Assembly: GCF_016458275.1 (NCBI RefSeq) | Contig: NZ_JAEMHM010000027.1 | Location: 1-64,000 of the forward strand | Length of the DNA: 64,000 bases | DNA from: Geomesophilobacter sediminis | GTDB taxonomy: Bacteria; Desulfobacterota; Desulfuromonadia; Geobacterales; Geobacteraceae | Direction: 5' to 3' | Part shown: positions 1-13,500 of the stretch, piece by piece | Layout: each line of letters starts with the position of its first letter | How positions within the stretch are numbered: position 1 is the stretch's first letter | Notes under the pieces: model-generated | The model's input: the letters and a program-made list of their open reading frames with translations, nothing else | What the model was told of the DNA's origin: nothing | The model's database searches: none | Made by a program: the position numbers and the translations under genes

Positions 1-385
1 GCTGACTACTTTGTTTGCATGAATTCACTGTCTACTATTTAGTTTTCAAAGACCAAGCCGCCGTTCGCGACAGACTCAGCAACTTACCCGAACTCGTTTC
101 TGCTGTCAACGATTTTTTTCGATCGTTTTTCAACCGGTCGGGATATGAAGTTGTAAAGAGCAGTCATTACTGGAGTTTTCGTTCCGAAGAACAAAGCGTC
201 CTGTGCAGCGGAAAGTGGTTATACCAAAACGACCGGGGGCGGTCAACGACAATATAGTTAATTTCTGCCAAGGGTCGAAAAAGAGAGCGCCCCCTGCCCT
301 CACCCCGCCCGTCACGCGCCCCCCCCCTGAAGCAGGGGGGCCGCTGCGATCAATTCCAATCCACTTTGCGGCATCACTCCATTAA
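1..385. other. Intergenic region with one weak ORF and a GC hairpin
   Basis: No recognisable gene. An 80-codon open frame on the + strand (15-257) begins with TTG just after an in-frame stop at 3-5. It has no clear ribosome binding site and matches no family I recognise, so I do not call it a gene. The stretch 280-355 is C-rich and holds a hairpin (CCCCCCTG, AAG loop, CAGGGGGG), which resembles the dispersed palindromes seen elsewhere in the window. The first 250 bases are more AT-rich than the flanking genes. Confidence 0.4.
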
Positions 386-419
386 AAAAGCTGCCGGGGA
401 GGTCTCCCCGGCAGCTTTT
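386..419. terminator. Bidirectional intrinsic terminator downstream of metY
   Basis: A perfect 15-bp stem (arms 386-400 and 405-419) with a GGTC loop. The arms start with AAAA and end with TTTT, so it works as a U-tailed hairpin in both directions. It lies 22 bp past the metY stop and would end the metY transcript. Confidence 0.9.
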
Positions 420-441
420 GGTTTATCCCGATAGAAGAGGA

Positions 442-1801
<1,360 letters not shown>

Positions 1802-1860
1802 CAGCTTTCCAGTAAAGAACCTCTCACTACAAACTTTACCGACCTTCTAGGGACGATCGG

Positions 1861-3354
1861 TTAGAGCCGCTCGGGGAACCGTCCGTACAGCTCGGTCGCG
1901 GCGGCGAGCCGGGTAGCAAGCTTGGCCGAGAAGACGTCGCCGGGGCAGCGCCACCCCCAGTTTCCGGAAGCCACGCCGGGGACGTTCATCCTGGATGAGC
2001 TGGGGAGCTCCAAAAGGTCCTGCATCGGGATCACCGCGTAGTTTGCCACTGAGGCGAGCGCCGCGTTGATCATGTGCCAGACGATGTCGTTAGCCGGCCG
2101 GTCCAGATAGGTGAGCACCGCCTTCTGCTCCTTGGCTTTGAGACCCGAGAACCACCCGGCGGTGGTGTCGTTGTCGTGGGTCCCGGTGTAGACGACCGAC
2201 TCCCGGACGTGGTTGTGCGGCAGATAGGGGTTGTCCGAACCGGAACCGAAGGCGAACTGGAGGATCTTCATCCCCGGAAAGCCGAAACGGTCCCGAAGCG
2301 CCTCCACCTCGGAGGTGATGACCCCCAGGTCCTCGGCGATGATGGGAAGCTCGCCGATGGCATTGCGCATCGCGTGGAACAGCGCATCCCCCGGCCCCTT
2401 GACCCAGTGCCCGTGCTCGGCGGTGGGGGCCCCGTGGGGAACTTCCCAATAGGCCTCGAAGCCGCGGAAGTGGTCGATCCGCACCATGTCGTAGAGGGAG
2501 AGGTCGTTCTTGAGCCGGGCCACCCACCAGCCGAAACCGTCGGCGGCCATCCGGTCCCAGTTGTAGAGCGGGTTGCCCCAGAGCTGGCCGGTCTTGCTGA
2601 AGTAGTCCGGCGGCACCCCCGCCACCACCGACGGCACCCCCTGTTCGTCTAAGTGGAACAGGTGCGGATTGGCCCAGACGTCGGCCGAGTCGAAGGCGAC
2701 GAAGATGGGGAGGTCCCCGACGATGGAGATCCCCTGGGCGTTGGCGTATTTCTTCAGCTTGCGCCACTGGAGGAAAAACTGCCACTGCTGGTATTTCTGC
2801 TCCCCGATCAGGGAACCGAGCTGGTCGCTCCAGTCGGAAAGGGCCTCCGGCTCACGCTTCAGGATGGGATCGGGCCACTGGTTCCAGCTCATCCCCTCGA
2901 AGTGCGTCTTGAGCGCCATGAAGAGCGCGAAATCGTGCAGCCAGAAGGTGCTGTCGCAAAAGTGCCAGAAATCCTCCTTCCTCCTGCCGCTACCGGTGGC
3001 GAAGAACTGGGTCGCCGCCCGGCGCAGCGTGCCCCGCTTGTACTCCTCAACCGCCACGTAATCGATCCGCTCCGAGGTGAGGTCGGTCCGCAGCTCCTCG
3101 GGGGCGAGGTCCCCCTCCTCCACCAGGGTCTCCAGGGAGATGAGCAGCGGGTTCCCCGCAAAGGCCGAATAGCATGAGTACGGGGAGTTGCCGTAAGCGG
3201 TGGGGCCCAGGGGAAGGATCTGCCACAGCGACTGCCCCGCCTTGTGCAAAAAGTCCACGAAGCGGCGCGCCTGCTCGCCGAAGGAACCGATCCCCCCGTC
3301 ACCGGGAAGGGAGGTTGGATGCAACAGGACCCCGCTTTTTCTCATTCTTGCCAT
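1861..3354 (-). CDS. malQ: 4-alpha-glucanotransferase (amylomaltase)
   Basis: A 497-residue GH77 enzyme that transfers alpha-1,4-glucan segments between maltodextrins in the cytosol during glycogen or maltodextrin turnover. Seen: the N-terminal SGVLLHPTSLPG block, the nucleophile region VRIDHFRGF, the acid/base block IIAEDLG and GTHDNDTTAGW, all in family order and at the usual length. The ATG at 3354 is preferred because GAGG lies 5 bases upstream; GTG 3360 and ATG 3345 are in frame but worse placed. It has no glycogen genes as neighbours here. The 57 bp before the gene separate it from a small divergent ORF. Confidence 0.95.
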   Translation of the reverse strand: MARMRKSGVLLHPTSLPGDGGIGSFGEQARRFVDFLHKAGQSLWQILPLGPTAYGNSPYSCYSAFAGNPLLISLETLVEEGDLAPEELRTDLTSERIDYVAVEEYKRGTLRRAATQFFATGSGRRKEDFWHFCDSTFWLHDFALFMALKTHFEGMSWNQWPDPILKREPEALSDWSDQLGSLIGEQKYQQWQFFLQWRKLKKYANAQGISIVGDLPIFVAFDSADVWANPHLFHLDEQGVPSVVAGVPPDYFSKTGQLWGNPLYNWDRMAADGFGWWVARLKNDLSLYDMVRIDHFRGFEAYWEVPHGAPTAEHGHWVKGPGDALFHAMRNAIGELPIIAEDLGVITSEVEALRDRFGFPGMKILQFAFGSGSDNPYLPHNHVRESVVYTGTHDNDTTAGWFSGLKAKEQKAVLTYLDRPANDIVWHMINAALASVANYAVIPMQDLLELPSSSRMNVPGVASGNWGWRCPGDVFSAKLATRLAAATELYGRFPERL

Positions 3355-3468
3355 GGGCACCTCGCGTTACGGATTTTTAAGAATCGCTACTATGCCATAA
3401 AAAAAGAGGGAATGAAACACGGTATTTGCCTTTACCGCGGACCGGCGGTGATGCTATACTCCGCCCCC

Positions 3469-3633
3469 ATGGAAACGATAAAAACCGCCCTGTTCGAAAC
3501 CCTGATGGAGCTCGCCGTCCCCAACGCGGAAGGCGGCTACACCTTCACCCTGGACGGGGAGACCTTCACCATCCAGGACACCCTGGAAATTACCGGGATC
3601 GCCACCAAGAAGGGGTACATCATCATCTATTAG
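3469..3633 (+). CDS. Small hypothetical protein (54 aa)
   Basis: An unrecognised short protein in a frame open from 3244. The called part begins METIKTALFETLMEL and ends with an alternating polar/hydrophobic pattern and KKGYIIIY, which reads like a compact beta-rich soluble protein. In-frame ATGs lie at 3412, 3451 and 3469. The first has AGAGGGA directly against it and the others have poor ribosome binding sites, so the start is uncertain. A TATACT box lies at 3455-3460 with TTTACC 18 bp upstream, which would place transcription start almost on the ATG. Divergent from malQ. Coding status is moderate. Confidence 0.4.
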   Translation: METIKTALFETLMELAVPNAEGGYTFTLDGETFTIQDTLEITGIATKKGYIIIY

Positions 3634-3738
3634 CCCCTTTGCCCCCATCCTCACCCTTCTCCGCCGCAAGCTCGCGCACGCCCCTTGATGAGGGGACGCA
3701 GTACGCTCCATCCCCCTTCCTTCCGCATCATTCCCGCT

Positions 3739-3776
3739 TAAAAAAAAACCGGCCACGCACCTGAGCACGTGACCGG
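3739..3776 (-). terminator. Intrinsic terminator of the multicopper oxidase operon
   Basis: Read on the minus strand, arms 3776-3765 and 3760-3749 (CCGG ends, with G-U pairs inside) form a 12-bp stem with a 4-base loop, followed by nine or ten T (3748-3739). It lies 80 bp beyond the stop of the lipoprotein gene at 3857. The segment 3634-3738 between the small ORF and this hairpin holds C-rich repeat-like DNA and no gene. Confidence 0.8.
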
Positions 3777-3856
3777 CATCCTGATGGCCCTCCGTTCCAC
3801 TCCGTTTCGGGTTGCCCCGAACCTCTCCTCACCTCATGCCATCCATACCCGCCTGA

Positions 3857-4426
3857 TTACTGAAACGTGGTGACAAAGTTCAGCTTGCAGTTCGGAACGT
3901 AACTCGTGTCGTGGCTGGGAGTATCCTGCCCGATCTTGAGGTACTCGGAAGAATCGGTCGGATTGGGGACCACCCAGGTAGAGGGGAGGGTCGGAGTACT
4001 CCCGGCGGTCGGGAGCTTGAAGATGATCTTGCCGATTTCAATCCCGTTTCCGACCGAGTTCATCCGTACGTTGAGCCCGCCGTTGTTGATCATGCTGACC
4101 CGCACCAGCCCGGTACTGGTATTGTAGGTGCCCGAGAAGTTCGACGCCGGGAGCACCACCGGCCCGGAGGGGACGAACGAGGCGCTGTACAGCGGAAGAT
4201 TGCCGCTGGTGACCCCGGAGGCGGTGGATACGTTGGCCAGGACGCCGTTGGGAAGCTTGAATGAGGTGTCGACGGTCGCCACCCAGGCGCTGGTGGTCAT
4301 GTTCCCGAACAGGTAGACCGTGGTTACCGCTTTAGAGGCCGGGGCGCTGCTGCCGCCGCCACCACCGCCACAACCGCTCATGATGGCAGCAAGGAAAAAA
4401 GTCACAGGGATCAGGTATCTCTTCAT
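3857..4426 (-). CDS. Lipoprotein with possible cohesin-like beta-sandwich
   Basis: A 189-residue predicted lipoprotein. The signal peptide ends in LAAIMSGC, so acylation would be at Cys19, followed by a Gly/Ser linker (GGGGGGSSAP). The mature part is beta-rich. Its pattern (VATVDTSFKLP, then STGLVRVSMINNGG, then GIEIGKIIFKLP) resembles the strand order of cohesin modules, but the resemblance is weak and read by eye. It is last in an operon behind the giant oxidase, whose C-terminus looks like a dockerin, so a surface anchor for that enzyme is a reasonable inference. A different secreted beta-sandwich is the main alternative. Gap to the oxidase gene is 72 bp and contains a strong hairpin. Confidence 0.75.
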   Translation of the reverse strand: MKRYLIPVTFFLAAIMSGCGGGGGGSSAPASKAVTTVYLFGNMTTSAWVATVDTSFKLPNGVLANVSTASGVTSGNLPLYSASFVPSGPVVLPASNFSGTYNTSTGLVRVSMINNGGLNVRMNSVGNGIEIGKIIFKLPTAGSTPTLPSTWVVPNPTDSSEYLKIGQDTPSHDTSYVPNCKLNFVTTFQ

Positions 4427-4460
4427 CTCGGTATCCTCCGGTTCGATGATTGATGGAGCG

Positions 4461-4500
4461 GGTCCCCTCCCCCTGCCGGAGGAGGGGACCTTTTTCTTTT
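4461..4500 (+). terminator. Strong hairpin with a U-tract on the + strand
   Basis: Arms GGTCCCCTCC (4461-4470) and GGAGGGGACC (4481-4490), then TTTTTCTTTT on the + strand. It directly abuts the stop codon of the giant oxidase gene, which is read on the minus strand. In that direction no U-tract follows, so it should not fully stop oxidase transcription into the lipoprotein gene. It would terminate antisense transcripts entering the giant gene, and may protect the 3' end of a processed sense mRNA. Confidence 0.65.
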
Positions 4501-7500
4501 ACAGCGGGAACAGTCCGACCGCCCGGCGCAGCAGCACGTACACGTCGAGAAGGTCGATCTGGCCATCCGGTTGCGGGACGCCGTTCACGCTCGGAGCCAC
4601 GTCGGCATGGGCGAGGTCAAGCGGTCCCGGGGTCACTTGGCCCTTGGCGATCTGCAGGGCCCGCAAGGCGCTCTGCAGGTAGCTGGTGGTCCCGGGGAGG
4701 AGGCCGTCCTTGGCCCCGTAGGTGATGCTGGCGGTCACCGGGAAGTAGAGGTGGCCGCCCCCGAGGGTGGCGTCGCGGAACCGTACGTAGATGGTCTTGG
4801 GCCCTTCACCCGGGGAGAGGGTCCACTGCTTGGTGGTCGCGTACGGCTCCTCGGTGGAGTAATTCACCCCGTCGCTGGAGAACTGCATGGTGGAGACCCC
4901 CTGCGGGTCGGTGGCGGCCAGGGTGAGGGTGACCACGTTGGAAGCGGTGGTTGTCGCACCGTTGTTGATCTTCACGCTCATCACCATGTCGGCGGTGTGC
5001 AGGGTCCAGGTCCCGGACTTGACCCCCTCCACGTTGCCGGCCTGATCCACGGAGAAGTACTGGATCGTGGTGTTGGCGGTCACCGAGATGGGACCGGTGT
5101 AGACCGCGGAGGCCTGGGTCGGGGTGGTCCCGTCGGTGGTGTAGTAAATCGTCCCCGCCTCGTTGGCGGTCAGGGTGACCGCTACCGGGCCGGAGGCATA
5201 TTCGCCGGGGACCGGGCTCGCGGTGGTGATCGGGGTCACGGTATCGACAACCACCGATGCGGTGACCGGGTCGTAGAGGGTTCCCCCGCCGATGGAGGCG
5301 TCACGGAACCGGACGTAGACGGTCTTCGGACCGTCGCCGGGAGTGAGGGTCCAGACCTTGGTGGCCGCGTACGGTTCTTCCGCCGTGTAGACGGCGCCGT
5401 CGTTGGAGAACTGCATCGCCACGATCCCCACCGGGTCGCTCGCCTTGAGGGAGAGGCTCACCTGCGGGTTGTTGATCCGGGGCGCCCCGGTGTTGATGAC
5501 GACGCTGGCGCTGAGATCCTGGCTGTGTACCGTCCAGGTCCCGGTCTTGACGCTTTCGACGTTACCGGCGGCGTCGACGGCGAAGTAGCTGATGGTGTTG
5601 CTCGTGGAGACGGAGATCGGCCCCTGGTAGACACTGGATGCGGTGGTGGGGGTGGTTCCGTCCACGGTGTAGTAGATGTTCGCCCCTTCGTTCGCGACCA
5701 GGGTCACCTGGACCGGTCCGGTGGCGTAGGTTCCGGCCACCGGCAAGGCGGTGGTGACCGGAGCGGTCTGGTCCAGGGTGATCGAGGCGGTCACCGGGGC
5801 ATGCACGGTACCGGTGGGGAGCGCCTTGTCGCGGAACCGGGCGTAGACCTGCTTGATGCCGTCGCCGGCCGCCAAGGTCCAGGCCTTGGTCGTGGCGTAC
5901 GGTTCCTCGGCGGAGAAGCTGACCCCGTCGTTGGAGAACTGCATGCTGGCGATGCCGGCCGGATCGTTCGCGGTCAGGTCGAGGGTAACCGCCAGGTTGT
6001 TGGTGACCGCGGCGCCGTTGTTGATGGTGACCGAGGCCAAGAGGTCGCCCTGGTCGATGGTCCAGGTGTTCGAGGTGACCGGGGAGCTGTTGCCGGCCAG
6101 GTCGACCGCCAGGTAGCTGACGGTGGTGGTGGCCGAAAGGGACAGCGGCCCAGTGTAGACGGCGGATGCGGTGGTCGGGGTGCTGCCGTCGATGGTGTAG
6201 TAGATGGTCGCCGCCTCGCTCGCGCTCAGGGTGACGCTGACCGGTGCCGAGGTATAGATGGCGGGCAGCGGTGTCACGGCGACCGTCGGCGGGATGGTAT
6301 CCACGATGATGTTCGCGGTGATCGGGGTGTAGAGGACCCCGCCACCCAGCGAGTTGTCCCGGAACCTCACGTACACGGTCTTGAGCCCTTCGCCGGAGGC
6401 GAGGATCCAGTTCTTGGTGGTGGCGAACGGCTCCTCGGCGGAGTAGTTCACCCCGTCGTTGGAGAACTGCATGGCGGCCAGGCCGGTCGGGTCGGTGGCG
6501 GAGAGATTGAGCGTCACCCCGGCCTGGGTGGTACGTGCGGCACCGCCGTTGATCTGGACGCTCGCGGTCATGTCGTTGGTGTGGACCGTCCAGGTCCCGT
6601 GCTTCGCGGTTTCCACGTTACCCGCCGCATCGATGGCGAGGTAGTTGATGGTGCTGACGCTGGTCACCGGGATCGGGGCGCTGTAGACCAGCGAAGCCGA
6701 GGTCGGGGTGGTGCCGTCCAGCGTGTAGTAAATGGTGGCCGGCTTGTTGACGGTGAGGGTTACCTGCACCGGCGGGGCGGCATACACCCCGGGGACCGGG
6801 CTCGCGGCGGTCACCGGGACCGCGGTGTCGAGGATGATCCCGGCGGTGATCGGCGGGTAGAGAACCCCGCCGCCCAGCGTCGCGTCGCGGAAGCGGACGT
6901 AGACGGTCTTCGCGCCGTCGCCGGCCGACAGGATCCAGGACTTGGTCGCGATGGTCGCCCCGGCGGGGAACGGCTCTTCGGCGCTGTAGGTTACCCCGTC
7001 GTTGGAGAACTGCATGGTCGCCACGCCCACCGGATCGACCGCGGAGAGGTTGAGCAACACGGCGGTCGAGTTGGTGCGCAGCGCGCCGTGGTTGATCTGG
7101 ATGCTCGCGGTCAGGTCGGCGGAGGCATGGATGGTCCAGGTGCCGGACTGCGGCGCCTCGACGTTGCCGGCGAGATCCACCGCGAAGTACTTGATGGTAG
7201 TGGTCGCCGCCACCGAGATCGGTGCGGTGTACATGGCCGACGCGGTGGTCGGGGTCGAGCCGTCCACGGTGTAGTAGATCTTGGCCGCTTCGTTCGCGGT
7301 CAGGGTCACCGGTACCGGAGCTGCGGCGTAGGTACCCGGGGCCGGGGTCGAGCTGACCACCGGAGCGATGGTATCCAGGGTGATGGTTGCGCTGAGCGGG
7401 CTGAAGAGCTTGCCGGCCGGCAGCGCGTTGTTACGGAACCGGACGTAGACCGTTTTCGGGCCGTCCCCGGCGGGGAGGGTCCAGTTCTTGGTGGTGGCGT

Positions 7501-10500
7501 ACGGCTCCTCGGCGGTGAAGTTCGCCCCGTCGTTGGAGAACTGCATGGTGGCGATGGTGGCGCCGGACGGGTCGCTCGCGGCAAGGGCGAGGGTGACCGC
7601 CGTGCTGTTGGTCAGCGCGGTGCCGCCGTTGATGGTGATGCTCGCCACCAGGTTCTGGTTGCTCAAGGTCCAGGTCCCGCTCTTCACCGTTTCCACGTTG
7701 CCGGCGAGGTCCACCGCGAAGTACTGGATGGTGGTGGTCGCGTTGACCGGGATCGGTGCGGTGTAGACCGGGGAGTTGATCGTCGGGATCGAACCGTCGG
7801 TCGTATAGTGGATGGTCGCCCCCTTCTCGTTGGCGGTGAGGGTCACGGTTCCGGGCGAGGATGCGTAGATTCCCGGGACCGGCGAAGCGGAAGTCGCCGG
7901 CGCCACCGTGTCCACGGTGATGCTTGCCGTGATCGGTGCGTAGAGGGTCCCGCCGCCGGCGGTGCCGTCGCGGAACTTCACGTAGACGGTCTTGAGCCCG
8001 TCACCCGGGGTGAGCGTCCACTGCTTGGTCGTCGCGTAGTTCTCCTCGGCGGTGAAGTTCACCCCGTCGTTGGAGAACTGCATGGTGGCGATCCCGAACG
8101 GGTCGCTGGCGGCGAGGGTCAGGGTCACCGGCACGTTCTTGTTCAGGTAGAGCTGCCCACCGTTGATCGCAACCGACGCGGTAAGGTCGGAGGCGGGGAT
8201 GTTCCAGGTCCCGCTCTTCACGGTTTCCGCGTTGCCGGCCAGATCGACCGAGAAGTAGCTGATGGTGGTCGTGCTGTTGATCTGGATCGGGGCGGTGTAG
8301 ACCAGGGATGCGGTGGTCGGAGTGGTGCCGTCCAGCGTGTAGTAGGTGGTAGCCGGCTCGCTGGTGGTAAGGGTCACCGCGATCGGAACGTAGGTCCCCG
8401 GAACCGGGTTGGCTACCGTCAACGGCGGCGTGGTATCCAGGGTGATGCTCGCCGTAAAGGTGTAGAGGGCTCCGCCGCCGGCGGTGCCGTCGCGGAACTT
8501 GACGTAGACGGTCTTCTTGCCGTCGCCGGGGGTCAAGGTCCAGGCCTTGCCGGAGGCATACGGCTCCTCGGCGCTGTAGGTGATCCCGTCGTTGGAGAAC
8601 TGCATCCCCACCACCCCATTGGGATCGGTGGCGCTCAGGGTCAGGGCGACGGCGGCGTTTTTGGTCTGGAGCGCGCCGTTGTTGATCGAGACGCTCGCGA
8701 TCATGTCCGGGATGTGGAACTTCCAGGTTCCGGTATTTACCGGCTCCGCGTTCCCGGCGACGTCAACGGCGAAGTACTTCACCGTGGTGTCGGTGGTGAG
8801 GGTGAGCGGCGCGGAATAGATGGCCGAGGTCGTGGTCGGCGGGGTTCCGTCGATCGTGTAGTAGATCGTGGCCGGCTCGTTCGCGGTCAGGGTGACGTTG
8901 ACCGGTGCCTGGGCGTAGGTGGCCGGGATCGGCGACGCGGTCGACACCGGCGCTACGGTATCGAGGACGATCGTGGCGGTGACCGGCGGGTAGAGCACGC
9001 CGGTGGGCAGTGCCAGGTCGCGGAACCGGACGTAGACGGTCTTCGGTCCGTCGCCGACCGGGATCTGCCAGATCTTGCTGGTGCTGTACGGCTCCTCGGC
9101 GGAGAAGGTCACCCCGTCGTTGGAGAATTGCATGGTCGCGATGCCGGCCGGGTCGGAAGCCGCCAGGGTGAGGTTCACCATGGTGTTGTTGGTCCGGGCC
9201 GCGCCGTTGTTGATGGCGACGCTTGCCACGAGGTCGGCGCCGTTCACCGTATAGGCCGCGGTTTTCACCGCCTCGGCGTTGCCGGCGAGATCGACCGCGA
9301 AGTACTTGATCGTGGTGGTGGCCGAGACCGGGACCGGGCCGGTGTAGACGGTCGAGGCGGTGGTCGGGACGGTTCCGTCAACCGTGTAGTAGATGGTGGC
9401 GGGCTCGCTGGCGGTCAGGGTTACCGTGCCCGGGGCGACGCCGTAGATCCCGGGGATCGGGCTCGGCGTGGTGACCGGGGCGACGGTATCCAGGATGACG
9501 TTCGCCGAAACCGGGGCGTAGAGCACGCCGATGCTGTCCCGGAACTTGACGTAGACGGTTTTCGGTCCGTCGCCGGCGGCGAGGGTCCAGGCCTTGGTGG
9601 TGGCGTAGGTCTCCTCGGCGGTGTACGTCGTCCCGTCGTTGGAGAACTGCATGGTGGTCACCGGGTTCGGGTCGGTCGCGGCAAGGTTCAGGGTGACCGC
9701 GGTGCTGTTCACCTGGGCCGCGCCGTTGTTGACCTTGACGCTCGCCACGAGGTCGGCCGGAGGGATGGTCCAGGTACCGGTCTTCACCGCCTCCGCGTTG
9801 CCGGCGAGATCGACGGCGAAGTAGTTGATGGTCGTGGTGGTGGCCACCAGGATCGGGGTCGTGTAGACGTAGGTCGTGGTCGAGGTCGAAGTCGGCGACG
9901 GGATCTGCGGAGTGGTGCCGTCCACGGTGTAGTAGACGGTTGCCGGCTTGCTCGTGGTGAAGGCGACCTGGGTCGGGCCGTAGGTTCCCGGCGCCGGCGA
10001 AGGGGTGGTCACCGGGGGCACCGTGTCGACGGTGATGGTCGCGGTGATCGGGGCGTAGAGGTACCCGCCGCCCAAGGACTTGTCGCGCAGCCGTACGTAG
10101 ACGGTCTTGACACCGTCCCCGGCGGTGAGCAGCCAGGACTTGACGGCCGGGTTGCTCGGGAAGATCTCCTCAGGGGTCCAGACCGTGCCGTCGTTGGAGA
10201 ACGACATGGTGGCGATGCCGACCGGATCCACGGCGTTGATGGTCAGATTGACCGCCGGGCTGTTGGTAAGCAGGGCGCCGTTGTTGATGGCGACGCTCGC
10301 CGCCGCATCGGGGGTATGGACCACCCAGGTGTCGGAGTGCACGGCCTCCTGGTTGCCGTTCACGTCCACCGCGAAGTAGTTGACCGTGGTGGTGACGTTG
10401 AGGACGATCGGCACCGTGTACTTGGTCGAAGCGGTGGTCGGGATCGTTCCGTCGGTGGTGTAGTAAATCGTTGCCGGCGGAGCGATGGTCGAGGCGGTCA

Positions 10501-13500
10501 AGGTTACGGTGACCGGAGCCGCGGCGTAGACGCCCGGCACCGGCGTCGAGACGGTGGCCGGCGGGGTCGCCGGCGGGACCACCACGTAGGCCAAGGTACT
10601 GGTGAACGGGGCCGCGGTCGGGCTGGTGCGCACGTCGACGGTGAGGGTGTAGTTGCCGACCGGGGTGGTGTCCATGAGCTGCCACTGGTTTTTGAGCGAC
10701 CAATCCTGGACCAGGGTCTTGGTGGTCCCGGTGGTGAGCCAGAAGCGGTAGGAATAAACCGCGGTAGCAGAGGCACCGCTGCCGGTGGCGGTGAAGGTTA
10801 CCTGGGTTCCAACCACGTGCGGGGTCGGCTTGTCCGGGGTGATGGTGAGCCCGGTCGGGTTGGTGAAGCCGTTGGTGGTGATGGTGCTGGAAACCAGCGG
10901 GGTCGAATCGCCGACGCTGTTGTAGGCGATGACCCGGTAGCGGTAGCGTGTGTTCGAGGCGACCGTGGAGTCGACGTAACTCGGGGTCGAGGTCACCAGG
11001 AACGAGGTGGTCCCCAACGCGACGTAGGTCCCCACGGTACCGGCACCGCCGCCGGTCACCGGAGCGCGTTCGATGCGGTAGGAGGAGGTGTCGGCCGCGT
11101 TATCGGTCCAGGCCAGGGTCACCTGGTTGACGCCCGGGCTTCCCGGGGTCACCGTCAGTGCGGTCGGCGCCGCCGGCACCGCCGTCGGGACGTTGAAGAT
11201 CACCGGGCGCATGAAGTCGTTTTCCTCGTGCCCGAGGATGTGGCAGTGCCAAACGTACTCGAAGCCGAAGTCGAACATCGTGTTCGGCGTCGCCACCGGA
11301 AGTCCCGCCCCCTGGGTGTAGGGGTCGACGACGATGTTGATGGTCGAGTTGACCGTGGAGCTCGGGTCCAGCGGCCGGACGCTATGAGGGAGGGCGAACG
11401 GCAGGGTCTGCTTCTGCGGACGGAAGGCGACCACCACGTCCTCGAGCGGGTTCATCCGGACCGTTTCTTTCCAGCCGTACTCGTTGTCGTCCGGCAGACG
11501 GATGGCACCGTCCCAGCCGACCCGGTTGATGAGCTGGACGTCGAAGTGATGGAAGTGCACCGGGTGGGTGTCGACCCCGTTATGGGTGATCTTCCACATG
11601 GTTTCCTGCCCGTCGTTGGTGTACTCGGTGGCGAGGTCGGCGTAGCCCAGCGGCACCGTGGTCTGCACCGTGTTGTTGGTGAAGGGAAGCTCCACCCCCA
11701 GGGTGGCGTTCATGCGCCCCCAGGCATCCCACAGCTCCTGGATCGCCTTCGGGCGGAACGGGATCGTGGTCTGCAGCGGGGCCGGGTTCGCCGCGGTCGG
11801 GATCGGGGTGAGGGTGACCGAATAATCCTGGATCTTGGCGAGGATGTCGTTGGTGTAGGTGGTCCCGTAGGCGGCATTGAAGACGGTCTCCGGAACGATG
11901 GGGACCGGCTGGCTCGCCTTGAAGGCGGCCGGCAGCGCCGACTGCAGCGCGGCGAGGTTGAACGCGGGGCCGGGGGTGCCGTTCACCTGGAACTGCATCA
12001 CGGTCCGGGTGTTCGGGCCGTAGCCGCGCAGGGTCGAGGGGGCGCCGCCGCTCGTGGTCTGGTCCACGTCGCCGGTGTAGTAGTCGTAGCGCGGATCGAA
12101 CGCCGGGTTCGGGGCGGGACCGTCGTTGTAGAGGATGATCTTGGAGCCGGTCGGCACCGAGGAGAAATCGACGACCACGTCGGCACGCTCGGCGGGTCCC
12201 AGCATCAGGCCGCGGTTAAGGGTGTTGAGCACGACGATGTTGCGCCGGTTGTAATCGTAGCCGATCGGCTGGGGCGGGACCACCGCCACGTTGGGGAGAA
12301 AGCCCCCTTCGCTCCCGATCTGGTACCAGCTCGGTCCTGCAGTCAGCGGGTCGGGGACGCCGCCGTCCCGGCCGTCGGTGGGCCAGGTGGGGGGGAAGGT
12401 CGGGTTGGGGCCGGCCGGGACCATCTTCACCTCTTTGCCGGTCGGATCACCCGGATCGGCATAGAAGAGGCTCAGGTTGAGGGTTCGGTCGTTACAGGCG
12501 TTCAGGATCCGGAACCGGTACGCCTTGGGCTGCACCACCAGGTACGGATACGCGGTGCCGTTCACGATCGGGGTGTCCATGAAGGCTTCCGGGGTGGTCG
12601 ACGGCTCGGGGATCTTGGCGTGCGCGGCATCGACGATCACCGGCGGCCAGAACCAGGGGCCGTAGTCCCAGCGGCCGAAGGGGTTGGCGCCTCCCGGGGA
12701 GTTCGGGTCCTGGTTCGGCTCGTAGACGTGCGGGAACCAGAGGTCGCCGTACTGGCCCCACTTGGTGGTGTCCCACTTGGAGTCCTGCACCGCGATGTTC
12801 TGGGGGACGAAGGTCCTGTCCTGGATGACGAGCGGGATGCCGTAGCGATAATTGCCGCCCAGGTTGGGGAGGACGCCGGAGTTGATCAGGTTGTCCTCGG
12901 TGGGATCGGTCAGAAGGTAGCCGGCCGCCTCACCCGCGTAGACGTTGAGCCGGGTGATGCCGTAGGAGTGGTCGTGGTAGAACATGAGCCGGTTGGACTG
13001 CTGATTGGTGTAGTAGAAGGTCATCTCACCCTGGCCGGTCGCCGGCATATCCGGGACGTCCTGGGTGCTCAGCCCCTTCTGGTACGGGGTGGAGTTCTCC
13101 CCCACCGGCACCGTCCACTGGTGCGGCGTGCCGTCACTGATCCAGGGGGTGTTGCCGCCGTGCAGGTGCAGGGTCCCCCGGTTCTGGGTGAACATCCCCG
13201 AGAAGTTGGTGAAGGCGGGAACGCTTCCGTTTTTGGCCGTGGTCACCACCGGCCCCCGCCCCGCCCCCATGAGCGAGGTGTCCACCGGGATGAAGAGGTT
13301 GCCGGCCGCCCCGGTCGGGAGCAGGTTGGTGAACTTCACCCGCACCGGCTTGTTCTGGCTCGCGATGATGAGCGGTCCCAGGTACTGGGCCCGCGAAGCC
13401 GCCGTGGCGCGGGTCCCCAGGGCAGGGTTCAGGTCGACGTAGCCGCGCAGCCGGGTCGCCTTGGGGAGGTCGGAGTGCATCTTCTTGGTGTACTCCACCA

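Noticed and set aside
4720-10546. Tandem repeats considered as a CRISPR or satellite array
   Set aside because: The period is about 530 bp, the units are diverged and the whole array is in frame within one protein of known domain types.
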